A stretch of DNA of 10,998 nucleotides from JACZXC01 sp036447375 (GCA_036447375.1 JAZFUU010000113.1:1-10998); one strand, 5' to 3'; positions 1 to 7,265 are shown, counted from the first letter of the stretch. Notes: generated from the sequence alone by a model not told the origin. Translations and numbers: made by a program.

Positions 1-446
1 TCGTTGAAGTAGGCCGGGACGGTGATCACGGCCTGGGTGACTGTCGCCCCGACATGGGCCTCGGCGGCGGTCTTGAGCTTCTGCAAGATCATCGCGGAAA
101 TCTCGGGGGGTGCGTAGGTCTTGTCTCCGATCTTCACGGCAGCGACGTGACCCTCTCCCTCCACGACGTCGAAGGGAACCAGGGAGATTTCCTCGGGGAC
201 CTCCTCACGACGCCGGCCCATGAAGCGCTTGATCGAATAGACCGTGCCTTTGGGATTCGTCACGGCCTGGCGCTTGGCGATGGCGCCCACCAGACGGTCG
301 CCGTCGTCGGTAAATCCCACCACCGAGGCCGTCGTGCGCCCCCCTTCTTCGTTCTCGATCACGACGGGCTGGCCGCCTTCCATGATCGCCACGGCCGAGT
401 TCGTCGTGCCGAGATCGATCCCAATGACCTTGCTGGATACCGCCAT
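1..446 (-). CDS. dnaK: Chaperone DnaK (Hsp70), N-terminal part, cut by the window edge
   Basis: Reading the complement from the ATG at 446 gives 148 residues of an Hsp70 nucleotide-binding domain, beginning MAVSSKVIGIDLGTTNSAVA. Visible motifs are the phosphate-1 loop IGIDLGTTNS (residues 8-17), the AKRQAVTNP block (57-65), SIKRFMGRR (71-79), whose Lys73 matches the catalytic Lys70 of E. coli DnaK, the YAPPEISAMILQKLK stretch (111-125) and VITVPAYFN (140-148). The family is an ATP-driven cytoplasmic chaperone working with DnaJ and GrpE. The start is supported by a purine-rich Shine-Dalgarno (GGAAGGA, complement of 457-463) about 10 nt upstream. The remaining three quarters of the protein lies beyond the left edge, so a DnaK paralogue cannot be excluded. 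Residue 40 is Ala where most DnaK proteins have Pro (RTTPS). No hrcA or grpE lies upstream; the neighbour is the divergent gsp operon. Confidence 0.95.
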   Translation of the reverse strand, partial: MAVSSKVIGIDLGTTNSAVAIMEGGQPVVIENEEGGRTTASVVGFTDDGDRLVGAIAKRQAVTNPKGTVYSIKRFMGRRREEVPEEISLVPFDVVEGEGHVAAVKIGDKTYAPPEISAMILQKLKTAAEAHVGATVTQAVITVPAYFN

Positions 447-717
447 ATTCTTTGCGTCCTTCCTTTCTTGCGTCCTGAGCCGCGATACCCCGGGGGACCC
501 TGGGCTTCGGCTTCGAGAAAGCTCGTCCCGCCGCGCGGCTTGTCAACTCGCGATCGGCGCTGACCTGGAGGCGAAGCGAATCGACTGCGTATCGCTTGCG
601 CGCCGGCGAAGTCCAGAGGGAACGTGAACTTCGTCAGGAGTGTCACAAACTAGCGGCGGCGTTTGCCGCTTGCTTTACAAAAGTGGTCGTAACTCATTGA
701 AATTACGAAGGATCCTG

Positions 718-745
718 TTGAGTGACTCTGACGGCGAGGTATACT
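718..745 (+). promoter_or_regulatory. Candidate sigma70-type promoter for the gsp operon
   Basis: TTGAGT (718-723, 4 of 6 matches to TTGACA) is separated by 16 nt from TATACT (740-745, 5 of 6 matches to TATAAT). Transcription would start near 751-753 and give a leader of about 85 nt before gspC. A second, weaker candidate lies just upstream: TTTACA (674-679) with TGAAAT (698-703) at 18-nt spacing. Both are pattern matches in an otherwise GC-rich region and have no experimental support. Confidence 0.4.
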
Positions 746-762
746 CTGTCGGGGGGAGACCA

Positions 763-779
763 CCGCGCTTTGTGCGCGG
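763..779 (+). other. Hairpin in the presumed gspC leader (5' copy)
   Basis: CCGCGC (763-768) and GCGCGG (774-779) are perfect inverted repeats around the loop TTTGT, forming a 6-bp all-GC stem just downstream of the proposed transcription start. There is no U-run after it, so it does not look like an intrinsic terminator. A role in transcript stability or leader regulation is possible but unproven. Confidence 0.35.
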
Positions 780-807
780 GGGCCACTAGAAAAATCCAAT
801 CGTGAAT

Positions 808-823
808 CCCGGAAGGCTCCGGG
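808..823 (+). other. Hairpin immediately before the gspC Shine-Dalgarno
   Basis: CCCGGA (808-813) pairs perfectly with TCCGGG (818-823) around a 4-nt loop AGGC. The stem ends 3 nt before the GAGG Shine-Dalgarno of gspC (827-830), so its folding could affect ribosome access. It is short, and GC-rich DNA produces such hairpins by chance. Confidence 0.35.
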
Positions 824-838
824 CGCGAGGTCGTTGAG

Positions 839-1741
839 ATGGGGCGAAGCCTGAGCTGGCTTGCAAACGCTGCCCTGTTCGTCTTTTGCTGCTCCCTCGC
901 AGCGGATACCGCCAACGCCGTGTTCGCGGCGCTGTTGGATCCGGGTCCGGCCCCGGCCGTCGCCGGTCAGCATTCGCCGTCGCGAGCCCCATCCTGGCAA
1001 GATCGCCAGGTCATTCTCTCGCGAAACCTGTTCAACGCCTCCACGCTCGCGCCACCCGTCGAAATTCCCCCCGAGGATCTCGAGGCGACCCGGCTCCCGC
1101 TGAAGCTCCACGCGACGGCCGCCTCGAACGACTCCACCCAGTCCCTGGCCATCGTGGAGGACCTCGAGTCCGGCGAGAGCACGGTGGTGCGAGTGGGGGG
1201 AGATCTCAGCAATGGCAAGGCCACCGTACTTCTCATCGAGCGAAAGCGGGTCGTGCTCACCGAGAACGGGTCGACCCGGGAGCTGACCTTCGACGAAGAC
1301 CGGAACCTGGGAAATTCTCGCAGCGCCCGCTCCCGTACCTCGCGCACATCGCCCAAGAAGTCGTCGCGATTCGCGCGTCGTTCCCGACGGCCCGCCCCGG
1401 CCCGCCCGGACATCCAGCCCCTGGCTGAGGACCGTTTCGCGGTGACGCCGGAGGCCGTCGAAAAGCTGGTACGCAACCCGGCCTCGCTTCTCGAGCAGGC
1501 CAATCTCGTCCCCGAATTCCAAGACGGCCAGATGATCGGCGTACGGATCCGGAAGCCCAAGCCGGGCAGTATCTTCGAACAGCTGGGAATCAAGGATGGT
1601 GACGTGATCGTGGAACTCAACGGGATTCCGATCGACAGCCCCGAACAGACCGCACGGATCCTTGCGGAAATCTCCGCGGACGAGCCGGCAACGATCGGCC
1701 TGGCCGGAGGTCGCACCGTGAACCTCATTCCCCAGGAGTAG
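839..1741 (+). CDS. gspC: T2SS inner-membrane linker protein GspC, with PDZ domain
   Basis: This 300-residue protein connects the inner-membrane platform to the GspD secretin. Residues about 5-24 form one hydrophobic segment after a very short N-tail (MGRS), expected to be a signal anchor. LSRNLFNAS (60-68) opens the homology region (about 55-156), which in the family binds the GspD N0 domain. Residues 157-190 are a highly basic linker (10 Arg and 2 Lys between 161 and 190). Residues about 200-298 form a PDZ domain, with IGVRIRKPKPGSIFEQLGIKDGDVIVELNG (233-262, here shown as two blocks: 233-250 and 251-262) typical of GspC/HtrA-like PDZ folds. The ATG at 839 is the first possible in-frame start after a stop at 803 and has GAGG 8 nt upstream. 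It is the first gene of the operon; gspD follows after 3 nt. Length is normal for the PDZ-type GspC subfamily. Confidence 0.93.
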   Translation: MGRSLSWLANAALFVFCCSLAADTANAVFAALLDPGPAPAVAGQHSPSRAPSWQDRQVILSRNLFNASTLAPPVEIPPEDLEATRLPLKLHATAASNDSTQSLAIVEDLESGESTVVRVGGDLSNGKATVLLIERKRVVLTENGSTRELTFDEDRNLGNSRSARSRTSRTSPKKSSRFARRSRRPAPARPDIQPLAEDRFAVTPEAVEKLVRNPASLLEQANLVPEFQDGQMIGVRIRKPKPGSIFEQLGIKDGDVIVELNGIPIDSPEQTARILAEISADEPATIGLAGGRTVNLIPQE

Positions 1742-1744
1742 CGC

Positions 1745-4282
1745 TTGCAGCCCTCGCCCCCCGCCGCCCGGGACTTCCGGGGTATCGCCCGCAACGGTGC
1801 GGCCGTCGCCATCTCGATACTCGCCTTCGCCGCGGGAGTCGCCTCCGCCCAGACCCGGGGCATTCTGCCGCAACGGGAGCGGCCCGCGGCGGGCGTCGAA
1901 CAGAAGACCGTCAATCTGGACATGGTCGACCGCGAAATCACCGACGTCATCCAGCTGATTTCGGAGATGACGGGGAAGAACTTCATCTACGACGACAAGG
2001 TCCGCGGTCGGGTGACCATTATCTCCCCCGCCCCGATGCCGATCGAACAGGCCTACGCCGTGTTCGAATCGGTGCTGCACGTCAAGGGTTTCACCACGGT
2101 CGTCACCCCCAGCGGCGCCATCAAGGTCATTCCCGTACGCGAAGCCAAGGAGTCGAATATCGACACGGTCGCGACGAACCGTCCGCCGCCCAACCGCGAC
2201 ACCTTCGTCACCCGACTGATCCCCCTGCGCTTTATCGGCGCGGAGTCGATCGTCTCGACCCTCAAGCCGCTGGTCTCCCAGAACGCGGCGATGGTCGCGT
2301 ACGGACCCACCAACACCGTGATCCTGACGGAGTCGGCCTCGAATATTCGACGCGTCCTGTCCATTCTCGAATCGATCGACGTCGAGAGCTACCGGGACGC
2401 GTTGACCGTGATCAAGATCGAACATGCGGACGCGGGGGTCTTGGCGGATCAGATTTCCGAGATCTACGGCGCCCAAACCGGGGCGACGGCCACGTCCGCC
2501 ACGTCGCGGCGCGCACGCACCTCTCGACGCGCGACGACGCCGACAGTGACCTCGACGCCCTCGGGGCGTCAGGTGCGCATTCTCACCGACGCGCGCACCA
2601 ACTCACTGATTGTGTTGGCGGCGCGTTCCCAGCTGGAGGACATCCGCGGACTCGTCGCCAAACTCGACGTTCCCGTGATCGGCGGGGGTCGCATCCACGT
2701 CTACTACCTGAATCACGCCAACGCCGAGGAGCTCTCCCAAACCCTGAACGCGCTCATCAGCGGACAGCCGGCGGCATCGCGCGGCGCGGGTGGCGGCGCG
2801 GGTGGCGCGCAGACCCAGCAGCTTCGTGCCGTCGTCAGCGGGCTCGCGGAGGGCCTGAAGGTGACGGCCGACCCCTCCACCAATTCACTGGTGATCCAGG
2901 CCAGCCAGGAAGGCTACTCGACCCTCCAGGAGGTGATCGCACAGCTCGACATTCCGCGTCCGCAAGTGCTGGTGGAGGCGCTGATCATGGAGGTCGACGT
3001 CACCGATGCCAGCCAACTGGGTTTCAACGGCATCCTGAGACTGGTGCGCGATCCCTACGACGTGGCCATCGCGACGGCCACCGACCCGAATACGGCCGCC
3101 CTGCTGGGAGGGGCCGTCGCGGGTCCAGCTGGCGCCGTCGCAGGGCCGTTCCTTGCGAGCTTCCTGAAGGACACCATCACCAACGACGATGGGACCGAGG
3201 GAGACGGCACGCTGATCCAGAGCATCATCCGCGCCTCCGCCAGCAACGCCGGGATCAACATCATTTCGGCGCCCCACATCCTGACGTCGGACAACGAGCA
3301 GGCCGAGATCCGCATCGGCGACAACATTCCAATCGTGAGCAGCCGGGTCAACGCGGCGACCGGGAACGTCAATCTCTCCTCTTCCGTGAACGTCGAGCGT
3401 CAGGACATCGGCGTGACCCTGCGGGTGACGCCGCAGATCACCGAAGGCAACACGCTTCGACTCGAGCTGTTCCAGGAGCTCAGCGCCGTGAACGAGGCGC
3501 TCACCGATATCACCGGGAGTGCAGAAGAAGTAGGGGTCGCGCTCTCGAATCGACGGATCGAGAATACCGTGGTGGTCGCCGACGGCGAGACCATCGTGAT
3601 CGGCGGGCTGATCAGCGACGAGTATTCCGACACAGTGAACAAGGTCCCGTTCCTGGGCGATATCCCGATCTTCGGCTGGCTGTTCAAGACGAAGTCGAAG
3701 TCGCTCGTCAAAAAGAATCTGCTGGTCTTTCTCACCCCGCATATCGTGCGCAACCCCGCGGATCTCGAGTTCGAAACCATCCGCAAACGCCGAGAATTCG
3801 CGCTCAACGCGGGCATCCCGATCGAAGAACTCGAGGAAATTCGAGCGCGGGAGGAAGAGCGCAGGGAGGCAGCGGAACTGGAGGGGCTGCTGTATCGCCC
3901 CGAGCCGAGGGAGAATCCGCTGCAGACGGCGATTCTCGACCACGCCGTTCGATATCCGTTGGAGCGCATGACCGAAATCGAAGACGCCCGGAGAGCACTG
4001 CGGGGGAACTCCCAGGGCGATTCCCGGGAGATCGGCACCCGCTACTTCCTCCAGGCCGTCGTGACCGGAGACGAGGCTGCGGCGATGGAGACCCTCACCA
4101 ATCTCGTGGATGCCGGATACGACGGAACTCTCGTCTCCGGACAGGTGGGAGAGACCATCCTCTACGAAGTGCGGCTCGGGCCCTACCGGACTCTGGAAGA
4201 GGCCCAGCGCGTCGGCGATACCGTGACTGGCTCTCACGGCCTGGCGCCCACGATCGTGGTCGGCTCCGGAGAGGGACCGTGA
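1745..4282 (+). CDS. gspD: T2SS outer-membrane secretin GspD, with C-terminal SPOR-like domain
   Basis: This 845-residue protein forms the multimeric outer-membrane channel. The start is a TTG with AGGAG (1734-1738) 6 nt upstream, 3 nt after gspC. Residues 1-35 are a signal peptide ending VASA|Q. Periplasmic domains follow: N0 (about 54-135), N1 (about 154-213), N2 (about 218-310) with a Ser/Thr/Arg-rich insert (244-274), and N3 (about 316-405) with a Gly/Ala-rich insert (340-356). The secretin domain runs about 406-672 and ends with VPFLGDIPIFGWLF (634-647) and LLVFLTPHIVRNP (659-671), the family signature. After it come a charged helical stretch (about 694-716) and a tail whose residues 766-838 resemble a SPOR domain (YEVRLGPYRTLEEAQ, 807-821). 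This tail replaces the pilotin-binding S-domain region of enterobacterial GspD and makes the protein longer than the usual 650-750 residues. The stop overlaps the gspE start. Confidence 0.96.
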   Translation: MQPSPPAARDFRGIARNGAAVAISILAFAAGVASAQTRGILPQRERPAAGVEQKTVNLDMVDREITDVIQLISEMTGKNFIYDDKVRGRVTIISPAPMPIEQAYAVFESVLHVKGFTTVVTPSGAIKVIPVREAKESNIDTVATNRPPPNRDTFVTRLIPLRFIGAESIVSTLKPLVSQNAAMVAYGPTNTVILTESASNIRRVLSILESIDVESYRDALTVIKIEHADAGVLADQISEIYGAQTGATATSATSRRARTSRRATTPTVTSTPSGRQVRILTDARTNSLIVLAARSQLEDIRGLVAKLDVPVIGGGRIHVYYLNHANAEELSQTLNALISGQPAASRGAGGGAGGAQTQQLRAVVSGLAEGLKVTADPSTNSLVIQASQEGYSTLQEVIAQLDIPRPQVLVEALIMEVDVTDASQLGFNGILRLVRDPYDVAIATATDPNTAALLGGAVAGPAGAVAGPFLASFLKDTITNDDGTEGDGTLIQSIIRASASNAGINIISAPHILTSDNEQAEIRIGDNIPIVSSRVNAATGNVNLSSSVNVERQDIGVTLRVTPQITEGNTLRLELFQELSAVNEALTDITGSAEEVGVALSNRRIENTVVVADGETIVIGGLISDEYSDTVNKVPFLGDIPIFGWLFKTKSKSLVKKNLLVFLTPHIVRNPADLEFETIRKRREFALNAGIPIEELEEIRAREEERREAAELEGLLYRPEPRENPLQTAILDHAVRYPLERMTEIEDARRALRGNSQGDSREIGTRYFLQAVVTGDEAAAMETLTNLVDAGYDGTLVSGQVGETILYEVRLGPYRTLEEAQRVGDTVTGSHGLAPTIVVGSGEGP
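4040..4258 (+). other. SPOR-like domain encoded at the 3' end of gspD
   Basis: GspD residues 766-838 fit the SPOR beta-alpha-beta-beta-alpha-beta layout. The first strand is YFLQAVVT (767-774), the helix is about 776-790, the next strand follows GYDGTLV (791-797), the third strand YEVRLGPY (807-814) matches the SPOR 'yrVrvGpf' signature, and the helix TLEEAQRVGDTV (816-827) and final strand APTIVVG (834-840) complete it. SPOR domains bind glycan strands lacking stem peptides in septal peptidoglycan. The assignment is by eye; the N-terminal half is less typical because the usual Gly after the first strand is absent. Confidence 0.65.
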
Positions 4283-6003
4283 GCGCCACAGCGATCGATC
4301 TCGGTGAGATCCTGCGCCGCAATGTGGGCCTGAGCGACGAGCAGATCTCGGGCGCGCGTGAGGAACAGGCGAGAACCGGAGGCCGGCTGGCCGATGCATT
4401 GCTCGCCGCGGGGCACATCACCGCCGATCAGGTTCTCGAGGCTCTGTCACAGCAACTGGGCTTGCGCATTCGCGCCCATATCGACCGCGCGGATGTGGAC
4501 GAGGCGCTGGTCCAGCGAGTACCCATCACCTTTGCCAAGTCCCACCTGATCCTGCCGTTGCATCGCGACGCGGCGGACCGCGTGCACGTGGCCGCGGTAA
4601 ATCCCCTGAATACGGCACCCCTCGATGACCTGCGTCTATTGTTCGACGGAGCGGACCTCGAGATCGAGCTGGTGAATCAGCGCACGCTGCTGGGAGCGAT
4701 CAATGAGGTCTACGATCGCGGGCCGGAGACCGACCTCCTCGCCGAGGATGCCGCCGACGATCTCGACGCACTGGCCGAAGAGATCAGCCACGAGCCCCAG
4801 GATCTACTCGAGGCCGCCGACGAATCTCCCATCATCAAGTTGGTGAATTCGCTGCTCCAGCACGCCGTCAAAGAGCGCGCCAGTGACATTCATCTCGAAC
4901 CCTTCGAAGGCGAGATCCGGGTGCGCTTCCGGATCGACGACATCCTCTACGAGCCGATCAAGCCGCTGTCGCGGGCCCTCCAGAGCAGCATCGTCTCGCG
5001 CATCAAGATCATGGGCAACCTCAACATCGCCGAACGTCGCCTGCCCCAAGACGGCCGTATCCGCCTCAAGATCGCGGGACGTGACTACGACGTACGCCTG
5101 TCGACGATTCCCGTCACCCACGGCGAGCGCGTGGTCATGCGGCTGCTGCCGCGGACCCAGGAGATGTTCAACCTCACCCACCTGGGCTTCGACGATCGAC
5201 AGCTCAAGGGGATCGAACGCCTGATCACCCGCCCCAACGGAATCATCCTGGTGACGGGCCCGACGGGCAGTGGCAAGACCACGACGCTCTACGCGGCGCT
5301 CAGCACCATCAACGCTACCGACAAGAACATCATCACCATCGAGGATCCGGTAGAGATCCAGCTCCACGGAATCGGACAGATCGAGGTGAATCCGAAGATC
5401 GGCCTCACTTTCGCTGCGGGACTCCGCTCGGTGCTGCGCCAGGATCCCAACGTGGTGCTGGTCGGAGAGATTCGCGACCTGGAGACCGCCGAGGTCGCGA
5501 TCCAGGCCTCGTTGACCGGGCACCTGGTCTTCTCGACGCTTCACACCAACGATGCCCCCAGCGCGATCACGCGCCTGGTCGATATGGGGGTGGAGCCCTT
5601 CCTCGTGGGGTCCTCGCTGGTGGCGGTCCTCGCCCAGCGCCTGGTGCGGATACTGTGCCTGGACTGCCGTGAGGCCTACGAGCCGACCGACCGCGATGTA
5701 GAAGAGATCGGACTGAGCGTGCCTTCGAAGCCCATCCAGTTCTACCGCCCTACCAGCTGCGCCGCCTGCAACCACACGGGCTATCACGGACGCCTGGGAA
5801 TTTTCGAGCTGATGATCGTGGATGACGACATCCGCCCCCTGATCACGCAGAATGTCGATTCGAAGACCCTCAAGCAGGTGGCGATGAGCAACGGAATGCA
5901 AACCCTCCGCACGGACGGCGCCCACAAAGTCCTCGAGGGCCGCACCTCCGTCGCGGAACTGCTACGCGCCACCGAGGACGAGGGCGCGGCCGTGCAAATC
6001 TGA
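4279..6003 (+). CDS. gspE: T2SS assembly ATPase GspE
   Basis: This 574-residue cytoplasmic hexameric ATPase powers pseudopilus extension. It starts with GTG at 4279, overlapping the gspD stop by 4 nt (GTGA), with a GGAGAGGG Shine-Dalgarno at 4268-4275. The N-terminal domain (about 1-145) is of the GspE-N/MshEN kind: two consecutive 24-residue motif-like segments (7-30 and 36-59) with a 5-residue spacer. An acidic linker covers about 148-183. The ATPase core has Walker A GPTGSGKTT (327-335), Asp box IITIEDPVE (351-359), Walker B VVLVGEIRD (392-400) and His box STLHTN (419-424). A four-cysteine zinc site is intact (Cys460, Cys463, Cys494, Cys497), as in T2SS and type IV pilus extension ATPases. 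GspE docks on GspL through its N-terminal domain and on GspF. All catalytic motifs are present, so it should be active. Confidence 0.97.
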   Translation: MSATAIDLGEILRRNVGLSDEQISGAREEQARTGGRLADALLAAGHITADQVLEALSQQLGLRIRAHIDRADVDEALVQRVPITFAKSHLILPLHRDAADRVHVAAVNPLNTAPLDDLRLLFDGADLEIELVNQRTLLGAINEVYDRGPETDLLAEDAADDLDALAEEISHEPQDLLEAADESPIIKLVNSLLQHAVKERASDIHLEPFEGEIRVRFRIDDILYEPIKPLSRALQSSIVSRIKIMGNLNIAERRLPQDGRIRLKIAGRDYDVRLSTIPVTHGERVVMRLLPRTQEMFNLTHLGFDDRQLKGIERLITRPNGIILVTGPTGSGKTTTLYAALSTINATDKNIITIEDPVEIQLHGIGQIEVNPKIGLTFAAGLRSVLRQDPNVVLVGEIRDLETAEVAIQASLTGHLVFSTLHTNDAPSAITRLVDMGVEPFLVGSSLVAVLAQRLVRILCLDCREAYEPTDRDVEEIGLSVPSKPIQFYRPTSCAACNHTGYHGRLGIFELMIVDDDIRPLITQNVDSKTLKQVAMSNGMQTLRTDGAHKVLEGRTSVAELLRATEDEGAAVQI

Positions 6004-6016
6004 GGTCCCCCTCGCC

Positions 6017-7240
6017 ATGCCCGTCTTCGCCTACAAAGGAGTCGCTGCAACCGGGCGCTCCACGAAGGGGTGGCTGGATGCCGACAGCGCCCGCAGCGCA
6101 CGAGCCAAGCTGCGCCAGGACGGCATCTTCCTAACCGACCTCAGCGAGGCCAGCGACCCGACCGAGCCGTCGGGCGCCGGGCCGCGCCTGCGCTTGCCCT
6201 CGTTCCGCGGCGTCTCGGGACTGGAGCTTTCGATCCTCACCCGACAGGCGGCGACCTTGATCGGCTCGGGCATTCCCCTGGTCGAGAGTCTGGGGGCGCT
6301 CACCGAACAACTCGAGAATCCCCGCCTGAAATCGGTGTTGGGGAAGGTGCGCGACAGTGTCAACGAAGGGTCGACACTGGCCGACGCCCTGGCGCAGTCG
6401 GGCATCTTTCCAAATCTGTACGTCAGCATGGTCCGCGCCGGAGAGGCCGGCGGCGCGCTGGAGCAGGTGCTCGATCGTTTGGCCGACTATTTGGAGAATC
6501 AGGTTCGGATCCGGAACAAAGTGGCGTCGACCCTGATCTATCCCGCGGTGATGATGGGGTTTGCCTTGATCGTGGTGGCCGTACTCGTCACCGTGGTACT
6601 GCCCCAGATCACCGATCTCCTGACGAGTCTGAATCAAACGCTGCCCTTCTACACGCGCTGGATCATTGCGAGCTCCCACTTCGCCCGGGAGTGGTGGTGG
6701 GCCCTGGGTCTCGGGATGGTCGGTCTCGCCGCCGGGATGCACGCCGCGGTTCAGACCGAAACCGGGCGCGGCATGTACGACCGCATGTGCCTGAACCTGC
6801 CGGTTCTGGGGCGCGTGATCCGACTCCTGGCCATCGCGCGTTTCACACGCACCCTTTCCACCCTTCTGGCCGGCGGATTGCCCATCGTGTCCGCTCTCGA
6901 CACCGCCCGAGACGTCGCAGACAATACCGTCCTCGGCCAGGCCATCGACTCCGCACGCAAGAGCATCACCGAGGGAGCCAGTATCGCTGGGCCTTTGCGG
7001 GCCAGCGGCGAGTTTCCACCCGTGGTGACCCACATGATCGCGGTGGGCGAGCGAAGCGGTCAGCTGGAGTCGATGCTCGCCAAGGTCGCCGACTCCTACG
7101 ACGAACAGGTGGAAACGACGGTTACTCGCTTGACCGCGTTGCTCGAACCACTCCTGATCCTGATGATGGTGGGCATCGTCCTGGTGATCATCATGGCGAC
7201 CCTCGTGCCCCTGCTTCAGGTCACGAGTGCCCTCAACTGA
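6017..7240 (+). CDS. gspF: T2SS inner-membrane platform protein GspF
   Basis: This 407-residue polytopic protein is the core of the inner-membrane platform and contacts GspE, GspL and the pseudopilins. The N-terminus MPVFAYKGVAATGRSTKG is the typical GspF/PilC opening. Two repeated T2SSF helical domains are visible, about 72-195 and 275-398, each with the conserved pattern of a LLxxGxPLxxAL-like motif followed by GE-x-[GS]-G (GEAGGAL at 142-148, GERSGQL at 344-350). Three transmembrane segments are predicted at about 172-195, 226-244 and 377-400. The ATG lies 13 nt after the gspE stop; the Shine-Dalgarno is weak (GAGG at 6002-6005, 11 nt away), which suggests coupling to gspE translation. Length is normal for the family. 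Confidence 0.96.
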   Translation: MPVFAYKGVAATGRSTKGWLDADSARSARAKLRQDGIFLTDLSEASDPTEPSGAGPRLRLPSFRGVSGLELSILTRQAATLIGSGIPLVESLGALTEQLENPRLKSVLGKVRDSVNEGSTLADALAQSGIFPNLYVSMVRAGEAGGALEQVLDRLADYLENQVRIRNKVASTLIYPAVMMGFALIVVAVLVTVVLPQITDLLTSLNQTLPFYTRWIIASSHFAREWWWALGLGMVGLAAGMHAAVQTETGRGMYDRMCLNLPVLGRVIRLLAIARFTRTLSTLLAGGLPIVSALDTARDVADNTVLGQAIDSARKSITEGASIAGPLRASGEFPPVVTHMIAVGERSGQLESMLAKVADSYDEQVETTVTRLTALLEPLLILMMVGIVLVIIMATLVPLLQVTSALN

Positions 7241-7254
7241 TTGCCCCAACGAGT

Positions 7255-7262
7255 AGGAGGAA
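7255..7262 (+). promoter_or_regulatory. Strong Shine-Dalgarno of gspG
   Basis: AGGAGGAA ends 3 nt before the gspG ATG (AGGAGG core spaced 5 nt). It is the closest to the anti-Shine-Dalgarno consensus in the operon; the other genes have GAGG-like or barely recognisable sites. This fits the need for many more copies of the major pseudopilin than of its neighbours. Confidence 0.75.
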
Positions 7263-7265
7263 GTC

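Larger units (their letters stand above)
447..838. other. Divergent intergenic region between dnaK and gspC
   Basis: These 392 bp separate two divergent genes and contain no convincing protein-coding ORF. A more AT-rich pocket at about 661-745 holds the best promoter candidates for gspC. The gspC side carries two short hairpins (763-779 and 808-823) and a Shine-Dalgarno (GAGG at 827-830). The dnaK side has a good Shine-Dalgarno, but I could not find a convincing paired -35/-10, a sigma32 promoter or a CIRCE (HrcA) element. A short inverted repeat AGCGGC/GCCGCT (652-670) and a small palindrome GAGT-G-ACTC (720-728) overlapping the -35 could be operator-like, but are too short to claim. Confidence 0.8.

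Noticed and set aside
541..546. Perfect TTGACA on the - strand as a -35 box for dnaK
   Set aside because: No acceptable -10 box occurs at 16-19 nt spacing (AGCTTT, GCTTTC and CTTTCT are poor), so I did not call a promoter.
54..563. 169-codon + strand open frame opposite dnaK
   Set aside because: It is the complement of the well-conserved DnaK N-terminus and runs into the intergenic region without a matching domain.
652..670. Inverted repeat AGCGGC/GCCGCT as a terminator
   Set aside because: It lies between divergent genes, where no terminator is needed, and no U-run follows on either strand.
881..898. Cysteine pair after the hydrophobic segment of GspC as a lipobox
   Set aside because: The residue before the first Cys is Phe, not Gly, Ala or Ser, so it does not fit lipoprotein processing; GspC is a membrane-anchored protein.
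650..2476. 608-codon open frame on the - strand opposite gspC and gspD
   Set aside because: The translation is rich in Arg, Gly and Asp with no recognisable domain, and it lies antisense to two clear genes. Long antisense frames are expected in GC-rich DNA with strong third-position bias.
2885..4399. 504-codon open frame on the - strand opposite gspD
   Set aside because: It mirrors the codons of the secretin and has no family features or start signals.
4804..5925. 373-codon open frame on the - strand opposite gspE
   Set aside because: It is antisense to the most conserved part of the ATPase, so its open frame follows from gspE codon use.
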